From Belnapia mucosa (GTDB lineage Bacteria; Pseudomonadota; Alphaproteobacteria; Acetobacterales; Acetobacteraceae), in NCBI RefSeq assembly GCF_016775475.1, contig NZ_JAEUXJ010000025.1, positions 1 through 47,534 on the forward strand: 47,534 nt of DNA, read 5' to 3'. Each line of letters begins with the position of its first letter. Position 1 is the stretch's first letter. A program made the position numbers and the translations under genes. The notes beneath the pieces were generated by a model, which had not been told where the DNA came from, ran no database searches, and worked only from the letters and a program-made list of their open reading frames with translations. This document shows, one piece after another, positions 35,514-43,329 of this stretch.

Positions 35514-36179
35514 TCAGCGCACCAGGGCGGCCCGGGCGAGCAGGGCGACCAGTTCCGGCTGACGGTGTGTCTGTGTCTTGCTGAACAGTGAGGCCAGCTG
35601 GGATCGGACTGTCGTGCGGCTGATCCGGGTCAGCGATGCAAGTTCGGCTGGCGCCGAGCCCTTGGCGATCCCCCTGGCAAGGAGGATTTCGGCCGGCGTG
35701 AGGTCGAAGAGCAGCTTCAGAACCTGCGGCTGCGGCAGCATTCTGCGGTTCATATCCATGATGGCGAGCAGGGTCCGGCCGGCAGGTAGATCGACCGGGA
35801 AGCGGTAGATGATCAGGAAACGCGTCTCGTCCTGATAGATCCGGTGCGGCGTATTCTGGCCCATCGGCTGGACGACCTCACGGGATCGGCCGATGAGAAA
35901 TTGCAGTTTTTCGGAAACTGGTGCGGTGAGCTCGGGAGTCGCCTCGTCGCCCCGATGCTGTTCGGACTCATCGGTAAGGATGAATAAGGCGGCCTCATTT
36001 ACCGCGGTGACTGCGCCACGAGCATCGAATATAACTCCACCGCAATGGAAATGTTGCAGAAGTGCGAGTACTATCTTGTCTGAGCAGCCTCCATCCATGT
36101 CGTGGTCGGAACTAGCCAGGTCCGCAACTGCCAACGGCGAGGGATTCGTCAGCGTCCTACCGAGATCGATACTGTTCAT
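35514..36179 (-). CDS. Small LuxR-type transcriptional regulator
   Basis: A 221-residue protein from the ATG at 36179, with GGGAGGGG about 8 bases upstream. The N-terminal part is PAS-like (GVIFDARGAVTAVNEAALFIL). The C-terminal helix-turn-helix is of LuxR type (FDLTPAEILLARGIAKGSAPAELASLTRISRTTVRSQLASLFSKT). No receiver domain is present. It lies between the rightward export block and the leftward assembly block of the polysaccharide locus, so it probably controls them. It is convergent with the export gene, with 37 bp between stops. Confidence 0.82.
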   Translation of the reverse strand: MNSIDLGRTLTNPSPLAVADLASSDHDMDGGCSDKIVLALLQHFHCGGVIFDARGAVTAVNEAALFILTDESEQHRGDEATPELTAPVSEKLQFLIGRSREVVQPMGQNTPHRIYQDETRFLIIYRFPVDLPAGRTLLAIMDMNRRMLPQPQVLKLLFDLTPAEILLARGIAKGSAPAELASLTRISRTTVRSQLASLFSKTQTHRQPELVALLARAALVR

Positions 36180-36404
36180 TAGTGCCCCCTCCCTGGCTTG
36201 CAGAGTTTTCATACGTTCGGAAGGTTATTCTAATTTTGCGAAAAACCCAATATTTAGCAAACCCATCCCAAGTACGTGATTTAATTACGCACAAAATGCT
36301 TACGGAGTATTTAATTCGACCTGTGATAGAATTTATCTTACAAATTACTCTCTCGTCGGCTCATATTTTATTGATGTGTCGTGTGAGATTAAATCCTGCG
36401 TTGC
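36180..36404. promoter_or_regulatory. AT-rich control region upstream of the LuxR-type gene
   Basis: Base composition drops sharply to AT-rich here, in contrast to the GC-rich flanks. The stretch lies directly upstream of the leftward LuxR-type gene and likely holds its promoter and perhaps H-NS/MvaT-like or IHF sites. I cannot assign -35/-10 boxes with confidence. It may in part be foreign DNA linked to the IS5 remnant beside it. Confidence 0.35.
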
Positions 36405-37080
36405 ATCTGGACTGGGGCGGCAAACCGGCGTGCGATGATGAAGGTCACCGCAATTCAGATGTGCCCGGCAAAGAGATCCGGGGTGCGGTCGTAGACGATG
36501 TTGAGGGGCTGATGACGGCTGAGAACCACCTGATGCCGTTCGGCAGGAAGTGCCCCTCTCGCGTGCCGCCAGGCGAGACCGAGAAACGAATTATGCTAAA
36601 GCGCTACCGCGGCGAAGGGCTCGGCCTTAAGACAGCTGCCGCGGAAGAGATCCCCTTGGAAGCCAAGCATAGCGAGCTGTGCTTGTCGCAGACCGCAAAC
36701 AGCTTCACGCCTTGACCAACTTGCCTCCATCAATGCCGCGCGTTCAAGCCATGGGGCCGAGCGGAGTAAACGGCTGTCCGTCACCGCTGCGGAGGGCAGC
36801 ACCTCGTGGCCGCGGGCCAGTCGAGAGCGAGGCGCTGGCCGAGCCGCCGCCACAGCCCCAGCCGGGTCCGGCGCGCGAAGGTGCTGTGCAGGGTGGTGAA
36901 AGGAACGCCGGAGAGCCAGCCGGCGATGCGTCAATGCAGGCCGCCGAAGGTCAGGATCCGGATCAGTCCGATCAAGCGCCGCCGCAGGGTCAGGTCCGGC
37001 TTGCGGCCGCGGCGCTGCATGCCCACCCGCTCGCGACCCATGGCCTCCACTCGGTCTCAACCGCAAAGACGAAGACCTCG
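36405..37080 (-). pseudogene. Decayed IS5-family transposase
   Basis: Pieces in several minus-strand frames fit one transposase in order. GVPFTTLHSTFARRTRLGLW comes first, then VLPSAAVTDSRLLRSAP (compare the family motif PSAA-x-x-D-S), then ARGIDGGKLVK, VKLFAVCDKHSS, and near the end IAVTFIIARRFAA. Frameshifts and stops separate all of these. I infer a degraded IS5-family element. It is not closely related to the partial IS5 transposase at the left edge. Confidence 0.45.
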
Positions 37081-37379
37081 ATGTCGGCCAGAGCGTTCCA
37101 GCCGTCCCCACGGCTGAAGTGGGGAACACGGTGGCCGGAAGGCGGAGGCAGGTCGGTTCTGCTGCATAGGCTGTTGCGTGACGTCGACCGAACCTGGTGA
37201 CCCTCGGCCGGGATGGTGCAGCGTGGCCACCTTGCCGATGCGCCCCTGGCCTGCAAAGCCCCGTATATGCCCTGGCCGGATGACGCTCTGTTCTCTCGCT
37301 TTGGCGAACCGGGCGGACACGCACCACGTGCCATTTCCCGCGCCCGGCGTCTCTGGTGCGGCTCCGGCCTGGACAGGGC
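37081..37379. other. Unassigned stretch
   Basis: Between the IS5 remnant and the dehydratase stop. Open frames here are out of step with any recognised protein, and no hairpin with a T-run follows the operon end at 37380. Confidence 0.35.
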
Positions 37380-38387
37380 TCAGGTCATGAACTGGATTGT
37401 CGGACGGACGCGACCACGCTCCAGGCGGAGCCTCCACCACGCTACGGTCCGCTGCAGTCCCTCCTCCAGTGAGACGCGTGGTTGCCAAGCCGTGGCCAGG
37501 CGCAACCGCGACGCATCGGCCAGCAGGGCCCGGACCTCGGAATTTGCTGGCCGCATGCGCTGCGGATCTTGTACCAGCGGTTTCTCGCTACCGACCGTCC
37601 GCAGGATTGCGCGGATCAACTCGGCGACGGAAATCGTCTGCCCGCTGCCGGCATTGTAGGCCGTCCCGTAATTGACCTCGCCCTCGCGGCCCAAAGCCAG
37701 GAAAGCCGCCACTGTGTCGGCGACGAAGGTAAGATCCCGCCGCGGCGTTGTGTCGCCGACGAGGATGGCGTCGCATCGCGGGTCGAGCGCCTGCCGGATG
37801 ATGCTGGGGATGATAGCGCGTTCGCTCTGCCGCGGGCCGAATGTGTTGAAGGGCCGCAGGGTGACGATCGGCAGGTCGAAGGATCGCGCGAAAGCTTCCG
37901 CCATCATGTCCGCTCCGATTTTGGAAGCCGAATACGGCGACTGGCCCTGCAAGGGGTGGGACTCCTCGATGGGAATAGTGATGGCCGTGCCGTAGACTTC
38001 GCTGGTGGAGGTATGGACGACGCGTTGGGTCTCCAGTTCGCGCGCGGCCTCCAGCACGTTGAGCGTGCCGAGGACATTGGTCTCCACATAGGATTGCGGC
38101 GTGGCGTAGGAGTGTGGGATGGCTATGAGGGCGGCCAGGTGGAAAACGATCGCCTGGCCCTTCATGATGCGGCGGACGAAGGCCGGGTCGCGGATGTCGC
38201 CGCGCAGGATTGTCATCCTGGCGCGGGTTTCGGCCGGCAGTTCATCCAACCAGCCCGCATTGTCCAGCGAGTAGTAGGCGCTGAGCGCCGTCACCCGGGC
38301 ACCCTTCTCTACCAGCGCTTCCGCGAGGTGCGACCCGATGAAGCCATCGGCTCCTGTCACCAGGACGTCGATGTTCTCGTAGCTCAT
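37380..38387 (-). CDS. LegB-like NAD-dependent UDP-sugar 4,6-dehydratase (extended SDR)
   Basis: A 335-residue extended SDR from the ATG at 38387, overlapping the upstream stop (ATGA). It has VLVTGADGFIGSHLAEALV with the Rossmann loop, then AALIAIPHSY, the catalytic HTSTSEVYGTA and YSASKIGADMMAEAF (Tyr-x-x-x-Lys), and LRPFNTFGPRQS. The layout is close to LegB, which makes UDP-4-keto-6-deoxy-GlcNAc-type sugars; GDP-mannose dehydratases are more distant. Together with the DegT aminotransferase it points to an amino-deoxy sugar in the polymer. It ends the minus-strand assembly operon. Confidence 0.85.
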   Translation of the reverse strand: MSYENIDVLVTGADGFIGSHLAEALVEKGARVTALSAYYSLDNAGWLDELPAETRARMTILRGDIRDPAFVRRIMKGQAIVFHLAALIAIPHSYATPQSYVETNVLGTLNVLEAARELETQRVVHTSTSEVYGTAITIPIEESHPLQGQSPYSASKIGADMMAEAFARSFDLPIVTLRPFNTFGPRQSERAIIPSIIRQALDPRCDAILVGDTTPRRDLTFVADTVAAFLALGREGEVNYGTAYNAGSGQTISVAELIRAILRTVGSEKPLVQDPQRMRPANSEVRALLADASRLRLATAWQPRVSLEEGLQRTVAWWRLRLERGRVRPTIQFMT

Positions 38388-41047
38388 GGTACCGATTCCC
38401 CTGTCCGGCAAACCAATTCCCCCTTGGCAATGCGATCGAGGAGGCTGCCGAGTGTGCGGCGTTGCCCCTCGAGCACGGATTGGTCCTTGGTCCAGTTCCG
38501 CCAGGAGACGGCGACCGGGGCGACCGCCGCCGCTGCTTGGCCGATGCAGCCGGCCTGCCTAAGGAGGTGGATGTAGTCGTAGTCGTCCACACCGTCGCGC
38601 AGCCATTTCAATCGCATCGACGGCACCACACCGGTTTCGCCCGCCCGCCGGTCGGGATACAGCAGCATGCCTTCGCCCGGGAAATCATAACCATCCCGGT
38701 TGCGGTAGGTCTGCACGTCCTCCCAGGCATCGCTGGTCCAGCGGTCCACGCTCCAGTAGAGCAGGCCGGTCAGGTGCATCGACGCACTCATGAAGCCAGG
38801 CATGATCCGGTAATTGATTGGGGCAAAGTCAATCTGCCACTTCGGCGAATAGTCGTCCTGGACCAGGGCGTTGTAAGACCAGACGCGGTCGCCGCGCCGC
38901 ATTACCTCGGCAACGCGGGCTTGCGCCGCGTCATACATCGTCGGCAGCAGGACCCAGATATCCACAGCGGAGCGCCCCTGGCCGCTGCCGTCGTCGTACA
39001 GTTCCGGCACCGGCGTCACAGTGACGAGGTTCAGCACGCCGGCGGCGTGAAGCGTGCGTGCCCAGGCCTTCAACGGCTCGCGGGCGGCAGGGCAGCGGTC
39101 GATCTCGTCGGCCGTGAAGTTGTAGAGTTGCAGGCCGGGCGCCCGCGCGGCCACTGCCTCCCGGACCGTTGCTGCGGATGGTGGTGGCGCCATGGCGCAG
39201 TCTTCGGCTGTCGCGCCGCTCCAGAGGCCGATGCTGGTCGACTTCAGCCCCCATCTTGCCATGAGCGTGGGCTGCTGGTGCGGGTCCACATCCAGCGAAA
39301 CCAAGGGGTGCGGCATCAGCCGATGCTTCAGCAATTCCGTCGTTGCCTGCGGGTTGTTCCGCCGCAGGGCGATGAACAGGCTATCGAGCGCCGGGGACGC
39401 CGGGAGAGCGAATGCCCAAACGACCAGCGTCACCTCGCCGGCAACCCGCCCCTGATCGCTTGCTACGACGATCTCTGCCCGGTAGCGCCCGGGCCGCGCG
39501 GTCCGCGGCACCTGGATATCGGCCCAGACCGGCTGTGTAAGCGAGGCTGGCACGACGAAGCTCGCATCGCCGGAAGGGCTGGCCAGAGGCGTCAGCGGGT
39601 CGGGATAGCGGCCGGGTCCGAGCGGGCGATTGCTGCCGCGCCAGTTGGGACTGCCTCGGCGGACGGTGACGTAGTCCACCCGGAAGAACTCGACCTGGCG
39701 CGCAGCGATCCGCGCACCCTCCTCACTCACTAGGTCGCCGATGCGCACCGTCACGTTGGTCAGGCCGCTTTGGGGTGCACGAATGGCGAGCTGGAAAGAC
39801 TCGGTCTCGCCCCGTGCCGAGAAGAGTTCCATCGATGCTTTCGTCGCGGCCAAACCGTCGCGGGCAATACGGTCCATGCTGGGCGCGAACCATATGGCGA
39901 CCTGGGCAGAGGCGACCTCGCCGGGCGAGCCGAAGGCGAGGCCAAGCAGCACGACGCCGGCGATCCGGGAAGCCCGCTCGGCGGGAGGTCGCACAAGCCG
40001 GACCCGGGCCTGCGCGGCCAGCCCCCGCAGGAAGCCGATGCCATAGGCGAAGTGCAGCGTGGCTAGGGCGGCCGGCAGCGACAGCACGGGCAAGCCCGGA
40101 ACCGTACGTAGCCCCTCGAAGGTCGCCACGAGGAGCACCAGGAGATAGAGGCCTGTCACGCCGACCGAGACGAGCGCTGCCGGCGGCCAGAAGAGCGCCA
40201 CTGGCAATGGCGCCAGGATGCCCATGACCAGCGCGAAGGGAATGAAGTGCCGCAGGCCGAAGGCGCGGAAGTTCTCGAAGGCCGCCCTGGCCACGCCGGC
40301 CCCGTTACCCATGTACTGCCGCCAGAGCGCGCCGAGCGACTGGCGCGGCTGGTAGTAGGCATGGGCCTCTGGGCAGAGGTAGAGTCCGTAACCCTGCCGG
40401 CAGACGCGCTCGTTGAAGTCGTTGTCCTCAGCGCGCCACAAATCCTCGCGGAGGGGGCCGGTCCGCTCCACCACATGCCGCCAGTAGCCGCCGTTCCAGA
40501 CCGACTCCACCCAGCCCGAGGCGCCTTCGTCGCGGAACTTCGCCCCACCGAGGCCGAAGCGGCTCCGGTGCGCCGCGACGATGCCGCGGCCTGTATCCGT
40601 GCTCGCCTCCATCGGGCGCGCGATCGCACCCACCCCGCCCGCCCCTGTCGCCAGCAGCGCCGCGACGTAGCAGCGGGCCACATCGGGTGCGTAGCGGGCA
40701 TGCGCGTCAAAGCGGATCAGGATGTCGCTCCGCATGCCTGCGAAGGCCAGGTTCAGCGCCGCAGCCGTGCCGCGGCGCTCGTTGTGCACCACCTTGACCC
40801 GGTCATCGCTGCGGGCGATCTCGGCCAGGATGGGGATTGTGCCATCCGTCGAGCCGCCATCGACGAACCAGACTTCCCGGAGGCCCGGGTAATCCTGCGC
40901 CAGGATGTCTGCGGCGACCTGGGCAATATGGGCAGCCTCGTCCAGGACCGGAACCGCGATGCCGACCGTGGGCTGCTCCGGTACCGCGGGTGCCGGATAA
41001 TCGGCGAGTGCGGATCGGTGTTCAGGCGCGGGCTGCAAGGACTTCAT
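38384..41047 (-). CDS. GT2 glycosyltransferase fused to a DUF4091/GH123-like hydrolase domain
   Basis: An 887-residue two-part protein. Residues about 25-260 form a GT2 (ExoA-like) glycosyltransferase: VGIAVPVLDEAAHIAQVA, FVDGGSTDGT (61-70), RFDAHARY (112-119) and RAEDNDFNERV. Hydrophobic helices at about 268-345 follow, and one at about 361-381 resembles an internal signal anchor. Residues about 383-870 match DUF4091/GH123-type proteins: an N-terminal beta-sandwich (SARGETESFQLAIR), ADEID at 646-650 with a candidate catalytic Asp-Glu pair, and the ending VVPSMRLKWLRDGVDDYDY. The topology suggests a cytoplasmic transferase and a periplasmic hydrolase. It starts at the ATG at 41047, with GGGAG nine bases upstream. 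Confidence 0.85.
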   Translation of the reverse strand: MKSLQPAPEHRSALADYPAPAVPEQPTVGIAVPVLDEAAHIAQVAADILAQDYPGLREVWFVDGGSTDGTIPILAEIARSDDRVKVVHNERRGTAAALNLAFAGMRSDILIRFDAHARYAPDVARCYVAALLATGAGGVGAIARPMEASTDTGRGIVAAHRSRFGLGGAKFRDEGASGWVESVWNGGYWRHVVERTGPLREDLWRAEDNDFNERVCRQGYGLYLCPEAHAYYQPRQSLGALWRQYMGNGAGVARAAFENFRAFGLRHFIPFALVMGILAPLPVALFWPPAALVSVGVTGLYLLVLLVATFEGLRTVPGLPVLSLPAALATLHFAYGIGFLRGLAAQARVRLVRPPAERASRIAGVVLLGLAFGSPGEVASAQVAIWFAPSMDRIARDGLAATKASMELFSARGETESFQLAIRAPQSGLTNVTVRIGDLVSEEGARIAARQVEFFRVDYVTVRRGSPNWRGSNRPLGPGRYPDPLTPLASPSGDASFVVPASLTQPVWADIQVPRTARPGRYRAEIVVASDQGRVAGEVTLVVWAFALPASPALDSLFIALRRNNPQATTELLKHRLMPHPLVSLDVDPHQQPTLMARWGLKSTSIGLWSGATAEDCAMAPPPSAATVREAVAARAPGLQLYNFTADEIDRCPAAREPLKAWARTLHAAGVLNLVTVTPVPELYDDGSGQGRSAVDIWVLLPTMYDAAQARVAEVMRRGDRVWSYNALVQDDYSPKWQIDFAPINYRIMPGFMSASMHLTGLLYWSVDRWTSDAWEDVQTYRNRDGYDFPGEGMLLYPDRRAGETGVVPSMRLKWLRDGVDDYDYIHLLRQAGCIGQAAAAVAPVAVSWRNWTKDQSVLEGQRRTLGSLLDRIAKGELVCRTGESVP

Positions 41048-42200
41048 GACGAATTGCTCCCATCACCTTCGACCGGTTGGCTTCCAGCGTATTGGCACTC
41101 ATCAGCGCCCTGCCCCGCTCCCGTAGGCCCTGCCGCAGGACCTGATCGTTGATAGCCCGCTCGAGGGCGGCCGCCAGGGCAGCGGAATCCCGCGGCGGCA
41201 CCAGCAGGGCTGTCTGGCCATCCGCCAGGAAGGCCGGGATCCCGCCAACGGTCGTCGCCACGGTGGGTATTCCGATCGAGAGGGACTCATTGATCACCTG
41301 GGGAAAGCCTTCGGTGAGCGACGAGAGCACCATCACGCCAGCCTGCTGGTACAGCTGCAGGAGCTCCGGGCCATAAGGCACGTAGCCGTGGAAGGTGACG
41401 GCGTCCTCGAGGCCCATGGCCCGTGCCCTGCTCTTCAGTTCCGCCTCCAGCGCCCCGGTCCCGACTAGGTCGAGGTGGAATGCGACGCCCCGCTCCCGCA
41501 GCCGGGCCAATGCGTCGAACAAAAAGACATGGCCCTTCTCGGGCGCGAGCCGGCAGACACAGAGCAGCCGTGCCGGGTCGGCACCGGCCGGCATCGCCGA
41601 GAAGGCGCGGAACTGCCCGTCATCCACCAGGCAGGGAAAATGGTTGTGCACGCGGCCCGTGAAGCGGGCATACTCCTCCGCCATTTCCGTTCCCACCGTG
41701 AACACCGTCCGACCGCGGGCCAGCCGCTTGAAGTCCCATTCCAGAAGCGTCGCGGCAGCCAGTGCTGCCAGCCGCTTCAGGCCACGATGCGCATTCATCT
41801 GCTGGATCAAGTTCTGGCGTACGATCAGCGCCACCGGGATGCCGAAGCGGCTGCACTGTCGCGCGATCAGTTGCCCGAGGGGATGCGGCCCGCAGACCAG
41901 CAACGCATCCCATTGCCCGGCCGCCTCCCGCCGTACCGTGGCGAGGGCGCGCCGGTAGATCCCCGGGCCATGCCTCCAGAGCTCATAGAGGTTCGGGTAG
42001 TAGGGCAGCGGACAGAGGCGGATCGCCGGGTTTCCCAGCAGGTAAGGCGCGCGGCCCGGCTCCGGCGCCAGCCGGCCGATGAGCACGATCTCATCGACCA
42101 CGTCGAGAAAGCTGGCGAGGAAGAGGACGTAAGACTCATCGGTCGACATCATGTCGCCGTCGCGCCAGAAGACTTGGTCGACGAAGATCGCTAGCCGCAC
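41022..42200 (-). CDS. GT4-family glycosyltransferase
   Basis: A GT-B enzyme of about 392 residues. The N-terminal half reads VRLAIFVDQVFWRDGDMM. The C-terminal half has LLCVCRLAPEKGHVFLFDAL, FHGYVPYGPEL, and the donor-site motif TEGFPQVINESLSIGIP (E-x7-E). The GTG at 42200 is preferred: GGGAG (42211-42207) sits six bases upstream, whereas the ATG at 42206 would touch it directly. The gene overlaps the previous one by 65 bp and the next by 26 bp, so all are translationally coupled. It adds one sugar to the repeat unit. Confidence 0.85.
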   Translation of the reverse strand: MRLAIFVDQVFWRDGDMMSTDESYVLFLASFLDVVDEIVLIGRLAPEPGRAPYLLGNPAIRLCPLPYYPNLYELWRHGPGIYRRALATVRREAAGQWDALLVCGPHPLGQLIARQCSRFGIPVALIVRQNLIQQMNAHRGLKRLAALAAATLLEWDFKRLARGRTVFTVGTEMAEEYARFTGRVHNHFPCLVDDGQFRAFSAMPAGADPARLLCVCRLAPEKGHVFLFDALARLRERGVAFHLDLVGTGALEAELKSRARAMGLEDAVTFHGYVPYGPELLQLYQQAGVMVLSSLTEGFPQVINESLSIGIPTVATTVGGIPAFLADGQTALLVPPRDSAALAAALERAINDQVLRQGLRERGRALMSANTLEANRSKVMGAIRHEVLAARA

Positions 42201-43329
42201 TGGCATCTCCCTTGATGGGCTTGGCTTGCGCCTCGCAGAGCACCCAGAGTCCGCGAACGATCCGATCCGGCTGGTGGTTGGTGGCGATCAAGGCGCGGCC
42301 GCGCGCCCCCATGGCCTGGCGCAGCCCTGGATCGGCCGCGAGCCTGGCAACATGCCGCGCAAGGTCGGACGCATCGGCCTCCGCCACGACGCCGCTCGCT
42401 CCGGACTCGATCACGCCGCCCAGGCCGTTGACCGGGGTGGCGACGCAGGGAACGCCGGCTGCCATCGCCTCCAGCACGACATTCGGCATGCCTTCGTAGT
42501 CCGACGACAGGAGGAAGATATCGGCGGCCGCCATCAACTCGCGGGCGTCCGGAACCGCGCCCAGAAACTCGATCCGGCCTTCCAGCCCAAGCTGCGCCAC
42601 ATGCGCCTGCAGGGCAGCCAGGCAGCCGTAGTCCTCGCCGGCGATGACCGCGTGCACCGCTTGCCCATGCCGTTGGAGGACCTGGGCGATAACGTCGATG
42701 AAACGCGAGAAACATTTCTGCGGCACAAGCCGCCCGGCCCCCAGCACCAGGACCGTATCTGGACTCAGCCCAAGCCGCTTGCGCCAGTGGTCGCGCCAGG
42801 CCGCCACCACCTCGGATGTGGGGACTTCGATTGCATTCGGGACGAAGACCACCGGCAGGCGGCGGCTGCATCGCCGTGCCACCTGCGCCTGCGTCTCCGC
42901 TGAGTTGCAGACCACGGCGGTGAGGCCGGCGAGACTCATCCAGATCCAGAGGCGGCGCAGCCGGTGGGGTAGGTCGGCGAAATGGGCGTTCCGGAAAGAA
43001 CCGATGCAATGGCTGCCGGTCCCGGCCAGTGCCAGGGCATAGCCATTCGTATAGGAGGACCAGGAGAAGAAGCACCGGATTCCCGCGGCCACCACGGCAG
43101 TGCGGAACTGGCGCATCTTGGCCAGCGGGTTGCCCTGCAGGAGCACCACCGGAATGCCAAGGGCGCGGATCGGCGCCTCCCAGAAGCCCAGGGCGCCGGA
43201 TGCGAATACCAGCGGCTCCCACCGGCGCCGGTCGCAACCGGCGAGGAAGCTGTACAGCTGCCGCTCGCTGCCGCCTTGGCCAAGGCCCCCGATTATGACC
43301 GCAACCGGTGCGGGCCATGGCGGAGGCAT
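42136..43329 (-). CDS. GT4-family glycosyltransferase
   Basis: A 397-residue GT-B enzyme. It opens with VAVIIGGLGQGGSERQLYSF, a typical GT4 acceptor-side loop. LVLGAGRLVPQKCFSRFIDV follows, and the donor site is SDYEGMPNVVLEAMAAGVP (E-x7-E). The ATG at 43329 overlaps the upstream stop by one base (TAATG), which fixes the start; the open frame extends further inside the amidotransferase gene. Its 3' end runs into the next glycosyltransferase. Sugar specificity cannot be read. Confidence 0.87.
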   Translation of the reverse strand: MPPPWPAPVAVIIGGLGQGGSERQLYSFLAGCDRRRWEPLVFASGALGFWEAPIRALGIPVVLLQGNPLAKMRQFRTAVVAAGIRCFFSWSSYTNGYALALAGTGSHCIGSFRNAHFADLPHRLRRLWIWMSLAGLTAVVCNSAETQAQVARRCSRRLPVVFVPNAIEVPTSEVVAAWRDHWRKRLGLSPDTVLVLGAGRLVPQKCFSRFIDVIAQVLQRHGQAVHAVIAGEDYGCLAALQAHVAQLGLEGRIEFLGAVPDARELMAAADIFLLSSDYEGMPNVVLEAMAAGVPCVATPVNGLGGVIESGASGVVAEADASDLARHVARLAADPGLRQAMGARGRALIATNHQPDRIVRGLWVLCEAQAKPIKGDASAASDLRRPSLLARRRHDVDR

